In this document: positions 47,309-55,270 of the stretch, piece after piece
Numbering within the stretch: the stretch's first letter is position 1
How the letters are laid out: the number at the start of each line of letters is the position of its first letter
Assembly: GCF_003430825.1 (NCBI RefSeq)
Contig: NZ_CP024047.1
Span: forward strand, 1,302,001-1,366,000
Length of the DNA: 64,000 nucleotides
Reading direction: 5' to 3'
Source: Natrarchaeobaculum sulfurireducens
GTDB lineage: Archaea > Halobacteriota > Halobacteria > Halobacteriales > Natrialbaceae
Notes under the pieces: model-generated
The model's database searches: none
Seen by the model: the letters and a program-made list of their open reading frames with translations, nothing else
Told to the model about the DNA's origin: nothing
Translations under genes and position numbers: made by a program

Positions 47309-47464
47309 TTAGAATCCGATTAGCGAGCGTAGCAGGTCCTCGAGCATCTGCATGGGGTCGATCGCGCCGCCGCCGATCGCGAGCATCAGCAGCCCGCCGA
47401 AGAACCCGACGGTGACCAGCACCGGGAGCATCGCCCGGATCGCGTAGAACACTGGCAGTGCCAT
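47309..47464 (-). CDS. Small hydrophobic membrane protein, ORF6-like
   Basis: 51 residues: MALPVFYAIRAMLPVLVTVGFFGG... ending LEDLLRSLIGF. One long hydrophobic stretch with a glycine-rich turn (GGGAID) gives one or two membrane passes. It starts one base before the spike stop (ends at 47465), so it is co-translated with the spike, and fits the small ORF6 slot of pleolipoviruses. Confidence 0.6.
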   Translation of the reverse strand: MALPVFYAIRAMLPVLVTVGFFGGLLMLAIGGGAIDPMQMLEDLLRSLIGF

Positions 47465-49435
47465 TCACGAATCACCCATGAACACCGCTGCCAGCGTCGA
47501 AAGGACCAGCGCAGCCAGCCCGCCGAAAACTAATGTGTCGTCGATCCCGCCGCCACCGTCGCCACCGCTGCTGCCGCCAGCGTCGCCTAACGCTTCCTCG
47601 AGTTCTTCGGTCTGGTCCCGGAGTGCGTCGATTTGCTCAAGCGTTTCATCCGTATCAATCTCTGTTGGGTCAGCAACGGAATCAATGTGCTGTGTGTAGT
47701 TGACCGAGGGCACTATCTCCATGCTCTCGATTTTTTCGCCCTCTTCGAGTTCTGTCTCTTCGACGTAATAGACGTCGTACTCTTGGCTGTCGTCGTCTTC
47801 GTCGTCGTCTTCGTCGTCGTCGGCTTCGGCAAGCTCGAGATCGGCGAGCGAAACCCACGTTTCGTTGTCCTCGCCTTCGATCATTACGCCGTAAGCGTCG
47901 TCCTTTTCCTCAATTTGCTCCGGCGGGTCGTCCCCTTCGTAGACGGTCACTCGCCCGTCTTCGCCCGCTTCTACGGTAGAATAGTCAAGGTCGGCATCTA
48001 CACTCTCCAACCCGTCTACTTCTTTGATCTTCAGCGGCTCGTCACCGGGTAAAACGACCGTCTCATAGCCGTCTTCGTCCTCTTCAAGATAACCGAAGTA
48101 CGCCATTCGGTAGTCATCTTCTCCTAACTCTACACCGGGAGCAACCTGCATCGTCTCACCGTCTTCGAACTGCGGGTATAGCCTGCCCCAGACGGGTTCT
48201 GCGCCTAATTCTGAGTGTTTGACGAGAGCAGTATAGCCACTCTCATCAGGGACGTTCGCACCAATAGCGAGCAGTTCTGCCTCGAATCGGCTCTGTTCGC
48301 TGGAGTCGGCGAACTGAGTCGCGATATCACTGGACGAGATCAGATCGTCCGGGTCGACGGCTCCCGTCTCTATGCCGTCGTGAACCGTGTCCACGTAGTC
48401 GTCAAGTTTCCCGTTTATCTCGTCGTAGTCGTCTTCGATTTGCTCATGCACATCCCGCATTTTCTTCCAGTGGCCCAGCGGGTCGATGGTGTCCCAATCG
48501 CTGTGTTGGATTCGGAACCGAACCTCTCGACGGTCGAAGGTCCCGGTCATATCGAAACTACCCGGACGTTCGACGGGTGCCCACTCTTCGAATGGGTGGT
48601 GCCAGTGCTCGTCGTTTCTCATCACTGCGGCGACGTAGAGATCATCGTCCCGTCCGTTTAACTCGCTGGCGTCTACTGGCGTCTCTACAGGCACCATATA
48701 GACGATATAGCCGTCTTCACCATCGGGCTGTGATGCTTCGATAGGCACCCATTCGTCGTCTACGTCCTCCGGCTTGACAGGCTGCGGAGTGCCACCCTCA
48801 CTGTCGCTGTGTGGTCCACTCGCGTTACGCACGTAACGCTCCCACACCGAAATGTCAAGAGACCCGGTCTCTTCCGAATCTAAGACGATCTCCTCGATAA
48901 TGGAGTTGATGAACGTATTCCAACTCTCAACGAGGTTCGTCATGCTCGTGGTGACAGTTTCGTTCAACTCTCGTTGAGCGTCAGCCATCGTGGTTCCGGT
49001 TTCTTCGCCCTCCGCTGCGTCTCCTGCCGTTCTCGTGCTGATGTTACTCCATGCAGTCCGCTCGAACGGCGTTTCAGAAGCGTCTAAGAACTCCCTCTCT
49101 GCTTCGTCGATGAACGAGCTACCAGCCTCGTGTGCGGAGCTAACCGCTTGGTAGATTCTGTCTTCTGTTACACTGGTCGAATCAATGTTAGGCTCCGACG
49201 ACCGATACTCTGCAAGGGCATAGCCCGCCGCACCTCCCGCCGCGGTCCCGGCTGCTGCCGCCCCTCCTGCGACGACTATGGGAGCGACCGCCTCCGCGTT
49301 CCCTACTGGTCCGTTGTCGGTAGCGGACGCCCCCGCACCGATCGCGCCGACGGCGCCAGCCGACGCCCCGATCCGCTTGAGGTATCCGCGCCTCGAGCAA
49401 CTGCTATCGTCCGTCGAACTATCAGAATCAGTCAT
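47465..49435 (-). CDS. Pleolipovirus spike protein (VP4-like) with Tat signal
   Basis: 656-residue surface protein. A twin-arginine motif SRRGYLK is at residues 14-20, followed by an Ala/Gly-rich hydrophobic region, predicting Tat export of the folded protein. The large ectodomain is acidic with heptad-type helices (about 90-190) and repeated EDGY/GYETV strands. Near the C-terminus come an Asp-rich linker, a Gly/Ser-rich linker (GGSSGGDGGGG) and a final membrane anchor TLVFGGLAALVLSTLAAVF. Size, anchor and neighbours match the single spike of pleolipoviruses that binds and fuses with host membranes. Confidence 0.82.
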   Translation of the reverse strand: MTDSDSSTDDSSCSRRGYLKRIGASAGAVGAIGAGASATDNGPVGNAEAVAPIVVAGGAAAAGTAAGGAAGYALAEYRSSEPNIDSTSVTEDRIYQAVSSAHEAGSSFIDEAEREFLDASETPFERTAWSNISTRTAGDAAEGEETGTTMADAQRELNETVTTSMTNLVESWNTFINSIIEEIVLDSEETGSLDISVWERYVRNASGPHSDSEGGTPQPVKPEDVDDEWVPIEASQPDGEDGYIVYMVPVETPVDASELNGRDDDLYVAAVMRNDEHWHHPFEEWAPVERPGSFDMTGTFDRREVRFRIQHSDWDTIDPLGHWKKMRDVHEQIEDDYDEINGKLDDYVDTVHDGIETGAVDPDDLISSSDIATQFADSSEQSRFEAELLAIGANVPDESGYTALVKHSELGAEPVWGRLYPQFEDGETMQVAPGVELGEDDYRMAYFGYLEEDEDGYETVVLPGDEPLKIKEVDGLESVDADLDYSTVEAGEDGRVTVYEGDDPPEQIEEKDDAYGVMIEGEDNETWVSLADLELAEADDDEDDDEDDDSQEYDVYYVEETELEEGEKIESMEIVPSVNYTQHIDSVADPTEIDTDETLEQIDALRDQTEELEEALGDAGGSSGGDGGGGIDDTLVFGGLAALVLSTLAAVFMGDS

Positions 49436-49437
49436 GG

Positions 49438-49986
49438 TTAGTTACTCCGTGCGGCCAGCATTCCGGCGGTGGCCAGCGCCGCGATCGCGACGACGACACC
49501 AAAGCCGGGCACCGAGTCAGCCCCGCCGACGCCACCGCCGATCAGTCTATCATCTATGCGCTCGACCGACTCAATCGCGTCGTCGTCACCTTCGACAACG
49601 ACGGTGTGCTCGTCGCCGTTCTCCAGGTCGTCGTAGTCCGACCAGTCGAAGGTAGTCACAAGCGTCTGGCCCGCGTCCGCGTCGAGCGAGTTGTTTTCGA
49701 CCGGCTCACCGTCGTCGTACTCGTCAGCGTCGTAGAACAGTACCTCAGCCGTTGCGTTCTCGTCGTCAATTGAGTCGTTGAACGTTACCTCGAGCTCGAG
49801 GGAATCGTCCTCACTCTCGAGAGTTACGTTATCTGCGAACTGTTCTTCGGTCGCCGCGCCGACACCGACCATCATGACGGCCATGAGTCCGACCAGAAGG
49901 ATACCGGCGGCCGCGCCGACCGTAAGGCGTACAGCGAGTTGTTCCCAGTCCGATTCGACAATCTGTGTGTTATCAACGTGTGTCAT
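49438..49986 (-). CDS. Secreted protein with PGF-CTERM-like tail in the virion operon
   Basis: 182 residues. An N-terminal hydrophobic segment (LTVGAAAGILLVGLMAVMMVGV) acts as a signal. A beta-rich, very acidic ectodomain (VTFNDSIDDENATAEVLFYDA, DEHTVVVEGDDD) follows. The C-terminus is VPGFGVVVAIAALATAGMLAARSN: a PGF motif, a hydrophobic helix and a basic end, as in substrates of archaeosortase A, which trades the tail for a lipid anchor. In host S-layer and surface proteins this motif is well known; in a pleolipovirus operon it is unexpected. It lies 2 bases upstream of the spike gene. Confidence 0.72.
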   Translation of the reverse strand: MTHVDNTQIVESDWEQLAVRLTVGAAAGILLVGLMAVMMVGVGAATEEQFADNVTLESEDDSLELEVTFNDSIDDENATAEVLFYDADEYDDGEPVENNSLDADAGQTLVTTFDWSDYDDLENGDEHTVVVEGDDDAIESVERIDDRLIGGGVGGADSVPGFGVVVAIAALATAGMLAARSN

Positions 49987-50014
49987 TGAAATGGTGAAAT
50001 TAGGTGGCTACGGG

Positions 50015-50221
50015 CTACGCTCCTGGGTAATCGACGACATTGGCCGACTCGGCAAGGTCGTAGACGCCCGCGATGAACAGCAGTGTCGCGACCATCACGC
50101 CCAACTCGGTCCCGAGTGTGTCGAACAGCGTCCAGTCTGCCAGAGCGTACGGCAGCCAGAGAATCGTTGCAAGCGCCAGCAGGGCGGTCACGCCCATGCG
50201 AACTGCACTATTGTGTGCCAT
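50015..50221 (-). CDS. Small integral membrane protein, VP3-like
   Basis: 68 residues with two hydrophobic segments (MGVTALLALATILWLPYALA and LGVMVATLLFIAGVYDLAE). It is the first gene of the virion-type operon, the slot taken by the internal membrane protein VP3 in pleolipoviruses, though VP3 is usually longer with four passes. So it is either a shortened VP3 or a functional analogue. A promoter should lie between 50222 and 50337. Confidence 0.6.
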   Translation of the reverse strand: MAHNSAVRMGVTALLALATILWLPYALADWTLFDTLGTELGVMVATLLFIAGVYDLAESANVVDYPGA

Positions 50222-50337
50222 GCTACGTTAGTAAGTTATCTACCCAAAAGCTAGATATACCGGAAACCGCCGGAACCAAGGTTTGTAGATGAAACCACTG
50301 TCACAACCTTTATCACTAGTCGGGTTGCCCGCCGGAT

Positions 50338-50526
50338 ATGGCAGTAAACAAGCTCAGACAACTCGATCAGCACAGTTTCGGCGTGACGCTGCCAAAAGAC
50401 GAACTCCGAAGCGAGGGACTGGTTGATGAAAACGGTGAGTTGGTCGACGAACAGCACTTCTACGTCCAACAAACCGACGACGGTGAATGGACGATCAAGC
50501 GAATCGAGCAGGTCGAATTAGCCTAA
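50338..50526 (+). CDS. AbrB/SpoVT-like small DNA-binding protein
   Basis: 62 residues: MAVNKLRQLDQHSFGVTLPKDELRSEGLVDENGELVD resembles the swapped-hairpin AbrB fold, with the characteristic VTLPK..L..EGL.. pattern. Such genes often accompany haloarchaeal integrases and virus modules as regulators. It is divergent from the virion operon and convergent with the short integrase (3' ends overlap by 9 bases), so it is well placed to control both. Confidence 0.65.
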   Translation: MAVNKLRQLDQHSFGVTLPKDELRSEGLVDENGELVDEQHFYVQQTDDGEWTIKRIEQVELA

Positions 50527-51108
50527 CCAGGCGACCTTTTCGCGTTCTCGTTGCTGTGCCTCCGGCGAGTAGGTTCCTCTGTAGTGCTCGAGGAAGGTCT
50601 CTAAATCGTTCCAGCCACCCCAGTCGATCACCAGGAGCGGATCGACGTCGGCTGCTGCCAGCGCGGTTGCCCAGGTGCGCCGGAGATCGTGAAAGCCCAG
50701 GTAGCGCCAGCCGTCGTCGTTCGTCTCGTCGGCCAGCTCGTCAGCGGCCGCCGCGAGCCACCGCCGCAACGAGCGCGTCGTCGAGATCTCGAGCAGCGGC
50801 GTACTCGCTGGCGCGTCGCGGACGTCGGCCACCGTGCGGATGGTCGTTGCTAAGTCACGCGGGACGGGCGTCTCGCGGAACTGGTCGCCTTTCCCGTGCC
50901 AGACACGGAGGACGGTCCCAGCGTCGGTGTTGACGACGTCCTCCGGTGAGACGTCGAGCACTTCGTGAGAGCGGAGCCCGCAGCGGGCACCGAGCGAGAA
51001 GGCGAGTCGCTGTTGAGTGTCTTGGGCGACCTCGAGCAACTGTGCTACTTCGGACTGGCTGAGCCAGACCTTCATGTCGTCGCGGTTGGCGTGCTGTTGG
51101 AGATTCAT
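50518..51108 (-). CDS. Short tyrosine recombinase, SNJ2-integrase type
   Basis: 196 residues, catalytic domain only. The tyrosine-recombinase residues are visible: R46 in CGLRSHEVL, a Lys in the beta hairpin RVWHGKGDQF, H140-R143 in FHDLRRTWAT and a nucleophile Tyr near the C-terminus in EHYRGTYS. The size and the NRDDMKVWLS start are typical of the small integrase class found with pleolipovirus SNJ2. The reading frame stays open for 27 codons before the ATG but has no start codon there. It is the second integrase in the element, internal to the att sites, suggesting the virion module once moved by itself. Confidence 0.82.
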   Translation of the reverse strand: MNLQQHANRDDMKVWLSQSEVAQLLEVAQDTQQRLAFSLGARCGLRSHEVLDVSPEDVVNTDAGTVLRVWHGKGDQFRETPVPRDLATTIRTVADVRDAPASTPLLEISTTRSLRRWLAAAADELADETNDDGWRYLGFHDLRRTWATALAAADVDPLLVIDWGGWNDLETFLEHYRGTYSPEAQQREREKVAWLG

Positions 51109-51317
51109 GTCCGGGTTGCGAGCAAGGCGGACGGCAACCCGGTGGATAGTCAGTGTTTCGGAGGGGTTGGACGAGGCGATCGAGGCGGTTCACGTCCGAC
51201 TTTTCGACATTAGCGGACTCTATCCTTTTAGACGCACATGAGTGACAGCCAAGCCGCTTCTGAAAGCGGTGTAGCATTAGCCGAATTATTATTACAGATG
51301 AGGGACCAAGCTTGAGT

Positions 51318-51635
51318 ATGTCAAATGAGCTGTACTCTGAAACCCCTCACGAAGCGATCGAGCTATACTTAGAAAACAATTCAAATTTTAAAAAGGTGGA
51401 CAACTGGGAAAGAGAAGAAGACTCACAATTCACACTAGATGAATTTGAAGAGAAATTGGAAAACACATTTGATGGCGAATTGGATCGTTCGTCAATAGAG
51501 GGAGTTAAATCAGTCTTTTTGATACGCTATCGTCTTTTTAATTCTGATGGAGAATTTATTGGGTTTGCTACGTTCAGCGCGATACCACATCAATCAGACC
51601 ACTGGGAAGTGGCGATTTGGGAATCAGGAGTTTAA
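51318..51635 (+). CDS. Hypothetical protein at the edge of the AT-rich cargo
   Basis: 105 residues from ATG 51318 (MSNELYSETPHEAIELYLENNSNF). Acidic, no membrane segment, with a strand-rich second half (SVFLIRYRLFNSDGEFIGFATFS). I do not recognise the family. Its codons are much richer in A and T than the virion genes to its left, marking the start of the cargo island. Monocistronic, with a weak TATA-like stretch upstream. Confidence 0.5.
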   Translation: MSNELYSETPHEAIELYLENNSNFKKVDNWEREEDSQFTLDEFEEKLENTFDGELDRSSIEGVKSVFLIRYRLFNSDGEFIGFATFSAIPHQSDHWEVAIWESGV

Positions 51636-51851
51636 CCGCTTGAGACCAATAGGAAGCACAAACGAATGCGGGCTGAGGCAATTGCTGAGATAGTCTGTAT
51701 GGTCGTCAGGCACTGTTACGAGTTTGAATAGGCATAGGCCCACATTGTTTTTCGATTCAACATTCGTATTGTATTGACTGATACATCTCTTAGTGATCAA
51801 CGGTTGTATAAGTAACAAATAAGTGCAAACAACACTGGGTATGGATTAAGA

Positions 51852-52445
51852 ATGAACCCTGATGGTGATGGAGCCTCGTACGCGAGAGCTCAACTAAAAG
51901 AAGCAAAACGTAGGTTGGAATCAGTACATGACAGAACATCAAATGTAGAGAAAGAAGAAATTGTCGGTGCAATTGATCAAAGAACGGACGATCTTGTTGT
52001 CGGCAATCAAATTAAAGAAATACCGGAAGAATATAGGAACTATGTTGTCTTAGGGAAGAGAGAAACGAGATCTGTTGATATTGAAGGGCATATTCAAAAT
52101 ATCATAATAGATTGTCAAATGACGATTGAATTGTCCGTAAAGTCAATGTTTAAAGCGGTGGGCCAAGATTTTGACTATTCTCATGCAATAGGGTTTGGGT
52201 CGCACAACACACAAGGATTTAACAATAGGATTCCAAATGAATTCCCAAGAAGAGAAGAAATAGTTCGAGCCATTTTTCTAACTCAACTTTGGGAAAAGTT
52301 CTATGAACTTGCAAAATATGGTGCCCCAGAACTGAATGCAGAGCCCTCTGTGATCTTTGATATAGATGATGGGGAGAGAGCAATGAACGACGCTACGTTT
52401 TGCGTTGAGTTAGCTGAAGACTTTATTGAATACGTTGATGACTAG
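51852..52445 (+). CDS. HEPN-like domain protein (candidate toxin or RNA-binding effector)
   Basis: 197 residues (MNPDGDGASYARAQLKEAKRRL). A helix pair resembles HEPN proteins: CQMTIELSVKSMFKAVGQDFDYSHAIGFG fits the usual ELALKALL...G....H.H pattern, and later LWEKFYELAKYGAPE fits the second helix bundle. A canonical R-x4-6-H nuclease motif is not clear, so it may be a non-catalytic HEPN. HEPN proteins are common in toxin-antitoxin and antiviral modules. It faces the Panacea-like gene convergently (26 bases apart). The sequence is strongly AT-rich. Confidence 0.5.
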   Translation: MNPDGDGASYARAQLKEAKRRLESVHDRTSNVEKEEIVGAIDQRTDDLVVGNQIKEIPEEYRNYVVLGKRETRSVDIEGHIQNIIIDCQMTIELSVKSMFKAVGQDFDYSHAIGFGSHNTQGFNNRIPNEFPRREEIVRAIFLTQLWEKFYELAKYGAPELNAEPSVIFDIDDGERAMNDATFCVELAEDFIEYVDD

Positions 52446-52470
52446 CTTGTTCTTTTGATTTACAATATGA

Positions 52471-53052
52471 CTAGAGTGACTTTTCAAATTCGTCAACAGG
52501 CATGCCAGCAATATCTGCTGCACGATTGACACCAATCCGGTCCTTATTATAGAGGCTAACAGCTAATTCGTCACGCTGTTTTTCGATATCATCCATCTCA
52601 AGAGAACCATTTGTCATCTCTGGGTAAGAATAATAAATGAATGCCAGTAATTCATCTTTCGACAAATCATTATTCTTCTTCTTTATAGATTCTACTAAGC
52701 TAACAAGGTCCTCATCCGCTTGCCTTTTTAATTCCGCTGCTAATTGAGCGCCATCACCAGTAAGGCGAATATCTCTCCGATCTTTCCGTGCTAAACCCAT
52801 ATATTGTAGGTTGTCAAGAATGTCACTGAGAGTATCGCTGTATGGTCCCTGGAGATGAGGCTTATAAGAGAGGTATTCAGAAAGAGGTTCAAATTCACGC
52901 GATATTAGGAACATTTCCTTCTGGAGCCACAAGTTTCCAGGGACTTGTGAACCGTTATCAGCACCCAGTAATAGAAGGAGGAATCTCTCTGCATTGTTCA
53001 GATCGTCAACTGTAATTTCCGATTGGTAGGGAGACGGTTCGAACTGATTCAT
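52471..53052 (-). CDS. Panacea-like antitoxin/regulator with UPF0175-like C-terminus
   Basis: 193 residues. The N-terminal part (FLLLLLGADNGSQVPGNLWLQKEMFLIS, then KPHLQGPYSDTLSDILDNLQYMGL) fits the Panacea/SocA-type fold of proteins that neutralise diverse toxins. The last 40 residues (LAVSLYNKDRIGVNRAADIAGMPVDEFEKSL) look like the UPF0175 DNA-binding motif used by antitoxins. The combination suggests an antitoxin that can repress its own promoter. Possible partners are the HEPN-like protein (convergent) or the 53155 gene (divergent, sharing its promoter region). Confidence 0.5.
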   Translation of the reverse strand: MNQFEPSPYQSEITVDDLNNAERFLLLLLGADNGSQVPGNLWLQKEMFLISREFEPLSEYLSYKPHLQGPYSDTLSDILDNLQYMGLARKDRRDIRLTGDGAQLAAELKRQADEDLVSLVESIKKKNNDLSKDELLAFIYYSYPEMTNGSLEMDDIEKQRDELAVSLYNKDRIGVNRAADIAGMPVDEFEKSL

Positions 53053-53154
53053 TATCTCTATTCTTGCTCTATTTTGACTTAAACAATATGAATGCAGCCC
53101 TATGGGAAACGCTTATACATCAACGATATATAATATATATCTAACGTGTCTGGC

Positions 53155-54351
53155 ATGAAAATCCGTGTGGAAAATATTGATGACGATACTCTATTTACGA
53201 CAAAACAAGTTTCAATTGGTGGCAAAAAGATAACTACCCCAACCAAGGCAATTCCAATAAAGAAAATATATAATAATGAAAGTATTTTGACTGAGGCACG
53301 CGGTTTCAACGAGGTATATTTCCAGGTAGACGATAAGAAGATTCAGAGGGCTAGGAGTTCATTTGACTCTGAATTTAGTCGGAGTATTGGATCTGGATTG
53401 AATAATGCGAAGAACGGAGAGATTAACGCTGTATTTGCGGAATACAAAACAACAAAAGCAGCACCAAAAGAACATCTAGAATATTTATCTGATCTCATAT
53501 ATTCTACGTCAGATATTCTGACAGTGCCTCGAATGCCGGCCCTTCAGTCAGCTATAAAAGAAGATAATGTAGGAACTGCCTCTAAGAATTTTCAAAGGTA
53601 CATGAAGAACCTTAAAAGCTATCTTGAATATGCGGATCAAATGAATGGAAAGCCCATAATGGGTGTTATCCCAACTCTGCCACCGGTATTCACATCACAT
53701 ATAATCGATTTATATTTTGATAAAGGAGTTCGTGCTTTCTACTTTGACTTTGATGGGCGAAAAGTAACTGCAGAAAAACAATTGACTGACATGGTGACGC
53801 CACTTATGCGACGGGTTTCGGTTGAAGATCTCCAAGAAGATGTTTTGCTCTACTCTCTTAATGCACACCGCGGACGAAATACTGGTGGAAAGAACTATAC
53901 GCCAGCGGCAGACTTCATGACGTTCGGATTCGGACTTGATGTGTTAGGTGACAAACACGTCGGCGGTAAATTACCTCCGCATCTCTATGAGAAAATTAAC
54001 GAGGGAGGTCCATCTTTCCGTGTTTTCCACAAAGACGAATACACGTACCAGTCCTATGAATATGATAAGGAATTACGTAGGAAGTTGCCCCTTGAAACGG
54101 GATTGGATGCCGACCGTATTTTAGGAAGACCAAGTGATAACTACAGATTATCATCCATCTTGAACGGGGAACAACAAGGAATTGAGGCGAGGCGGCTACA
54201 CACGGTGATAAATGAGCATAGAGTTAAAGATCACATCTACAAGAAGAAAGGAGTCGGCTCAAAAGTCCTTAACAACATGAAATCTGCAAAACGCGAATTT
54301 GACGGGAACTCCAACCAGTCAAAATTAGACGAACTGGACGATCTGTTTTAA
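53155..54351 (+). CDS. Cargo protein of unknown family, weakly TGT/DpdA-like
   Basis: 398 residues from ATG 53155 (GTG 53146 also possible). Soluble, basic-acidic mix. Pieces suggest a TIM-barrel related to tRNA-guanine transglycosylase or the DNA-modifying DpdA: VSIGGKKITTPTKAIPI near the start resembles the G.i.TPaf.pv opening. PIMGVIPTLPPVFTSHIIDLYFDKGVRAFYFDFDGR resembles the glycine-rich strand-helix-strand followed by an acidic strand end. Conserved-looking LYSLNAHRGRNTGG and ADFMTFGFGLDVLGDKHVGG follow. No zinc cysteine set is obvious. I cannot assign an activity with confidence. It converges on the 54348 gene with a 4-base overlap, and a strong TATA-like run (atatataatatatat) lies just upstream. 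Confidence 0.45.
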   Translation: MKIRVENIDDDTLFTTKQVSIGGKKITTPTKAIPIKKIYNNESILTEARGFNEVYFQVDDKKIQRARSSFDSEFSRSIGSGLNNAKNGEINAVFAEYKTTKAAPKEHLEYLSDLIYSTSDILTVPRMPALQSAIKEDNVGTASKNFQRYMKNLKSYLEYADQMNGKPIMGVIPTLPPVFTSHIIDLYFDKGVRAFYFDFDGRKVTAEKQLTDMVTPLMRRVSVEDLQEDVLLYSLNAHRGRNTGGKNYTPAADFMTFGFGLDVLGDKHVGGKLPPHLYEKINEGGPSFRVFHKDEYTYQSYEYDKELRRKLPLETGLDADRILGRPSDNYRLSSILNGEQQGIEARRLHTVINEHRVKDHIYKKKGVGSKVLNNMKSAKREFDGNSNQSKLDELDDLF

Positions 54352-54980
54352 TTATTTTTCGTAAGATAAAGTTGTGCGTCAAGTGTCGAAATTTCCAATG
54401 GGTCTTCACTAGAAGATCCCTGAACAACTACATTGGTCTCGTTTTCTGCAATTTTCTCCATAAGGGGTTCCATTGCCCCTTTCGCGTCTAAATATAGAAG
54501 ATCTCCCCTCGTACCTTCCCCCTTTAACACACGCTCAATTACGTCGTTAGCACTTGCTGTTTCGGTTTCAACCTCGATATTAACTGACACTGTCGGAATG
54601 TTCCCTTTGGATAGCTCAGCCTCCTCAATTGATGCCTTTACGAGGTCTTCAAAAGCCTCAGTCGGGTTGGCTTCCACAGAAAAGGAACCATCCAAGTCAT
54701 TGTTTCCTAAATACACCAACACCATCAGATCCGTAATATAGTCTGAATCATCATCGTACAGCTCTTTAAAAAGTTGCTCACGGTCACTGTGATGTAGGTG
54801 GTATGGAATGAGTGCCAAATCGCGTACTGACTCCGCTAGCCGACGACGAATCCGATAGCGTGTGTTTCGGTCTTTGCTAGAATCGCCGGTTTCTCTGGGA
54901 TTTTCTAATAAAAACTCCTTATCTTTGGGTGTTAGTGCACCGCGGTAACGATCATCTGACCCGTTTGCGTTACTCGTCAT
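54348..54980 (-). CDS. Haloarchaeal conserved protein of unknown function
   Basis: 210 residues. The N-terminus DDRYRGALTPKDKEFLLENPRE... with NTRYRIRRRLAESVRDLALI is a pattern I recognise in many haloarchaeal accessory-region proteins that begin RYRG.L...D...L, function unknown. The basic helix may bind nucleic acid. The second half is mixed (VSVNIEVETETASANDVIERVL). Its 3' end overlaps the end of the TGT-like gene by 4 bases, so the pair is linked as convergent partners. AT-rich like the rest of the cargo. Confidence 0.55.
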   Translation of the reverse strand: MTSNANGSDDRYRGALTPKDKEFLLENPRETGDSSKDRNTRYRIRRRLAESVRDLALIPYHLHHSDREQLFKELYDDDSDYITDLMVLVYLGNNDLDGSFSVEANPTEAFEDLVKASIEEAELSKGNIPTVSVNIEVETETASANDVIERVLKGEGTRGDLLYLDAKGAMEPLMEKIAENETNVVVQGSSSEDPLEISTLDAQLYLTKNN

Positions 54981-55185
54981 CGGTTTTTGGATTGCGTTTG
55001 CATTAGTTCGGACGTATATTTATGTGTGTGGTTCCACTACGATCTTACCAGAGTAGGAGAAAATCACCATTCAAAGAAAGAATGCCCAGACCTGTGCAGC
55101 ACCCAACCAGCTCCCACACAGGCCGGTGCTCCACAGGGGACAAGCACCCCAAGACCACGACGGAGGTCGGGGCCTCCACGGGCCG

Positions 55186-55239
55186 GGGTAAACTAACTTG
55201 CGACTGTATATACTCAGTCGCTAGTCATATAGTTTACCC
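55186..55239. repeat. Nested palindrome upstream of a wHTH gene
   Basis: Outer arms GGGTAAACT (55186-55194) and AGTTTACCC (55231-55239) enclose inner arms GCGACTG (55200-55206) and CAGTCGC (55215-55221) around TATATACT. Both dyads are perfect and share nearly the same centre. It lies 32 bases before the start codon at 55271 and includes a TATA-like core, so it is probably an operator or possibly a replication-control site. Confidence 0.8.
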
Positions 55240-55270
55240 TTGGTCTTAGAGTCATGGTCCAGCTAAAGAA

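Noticed and set aside
51109-51189. Possible N-terminal extension of the short integrase
   Set aside because: The frame is open for 27 codons but has no ATG, GTG or TTG, and the family usually starts near MNL..H.NRDDMKVW.
55055-55180. GC-rich tract before the nested palindrome as a possible gene
   Set aside because: Only short frames with no motif; the clear signal here is the palindrome.
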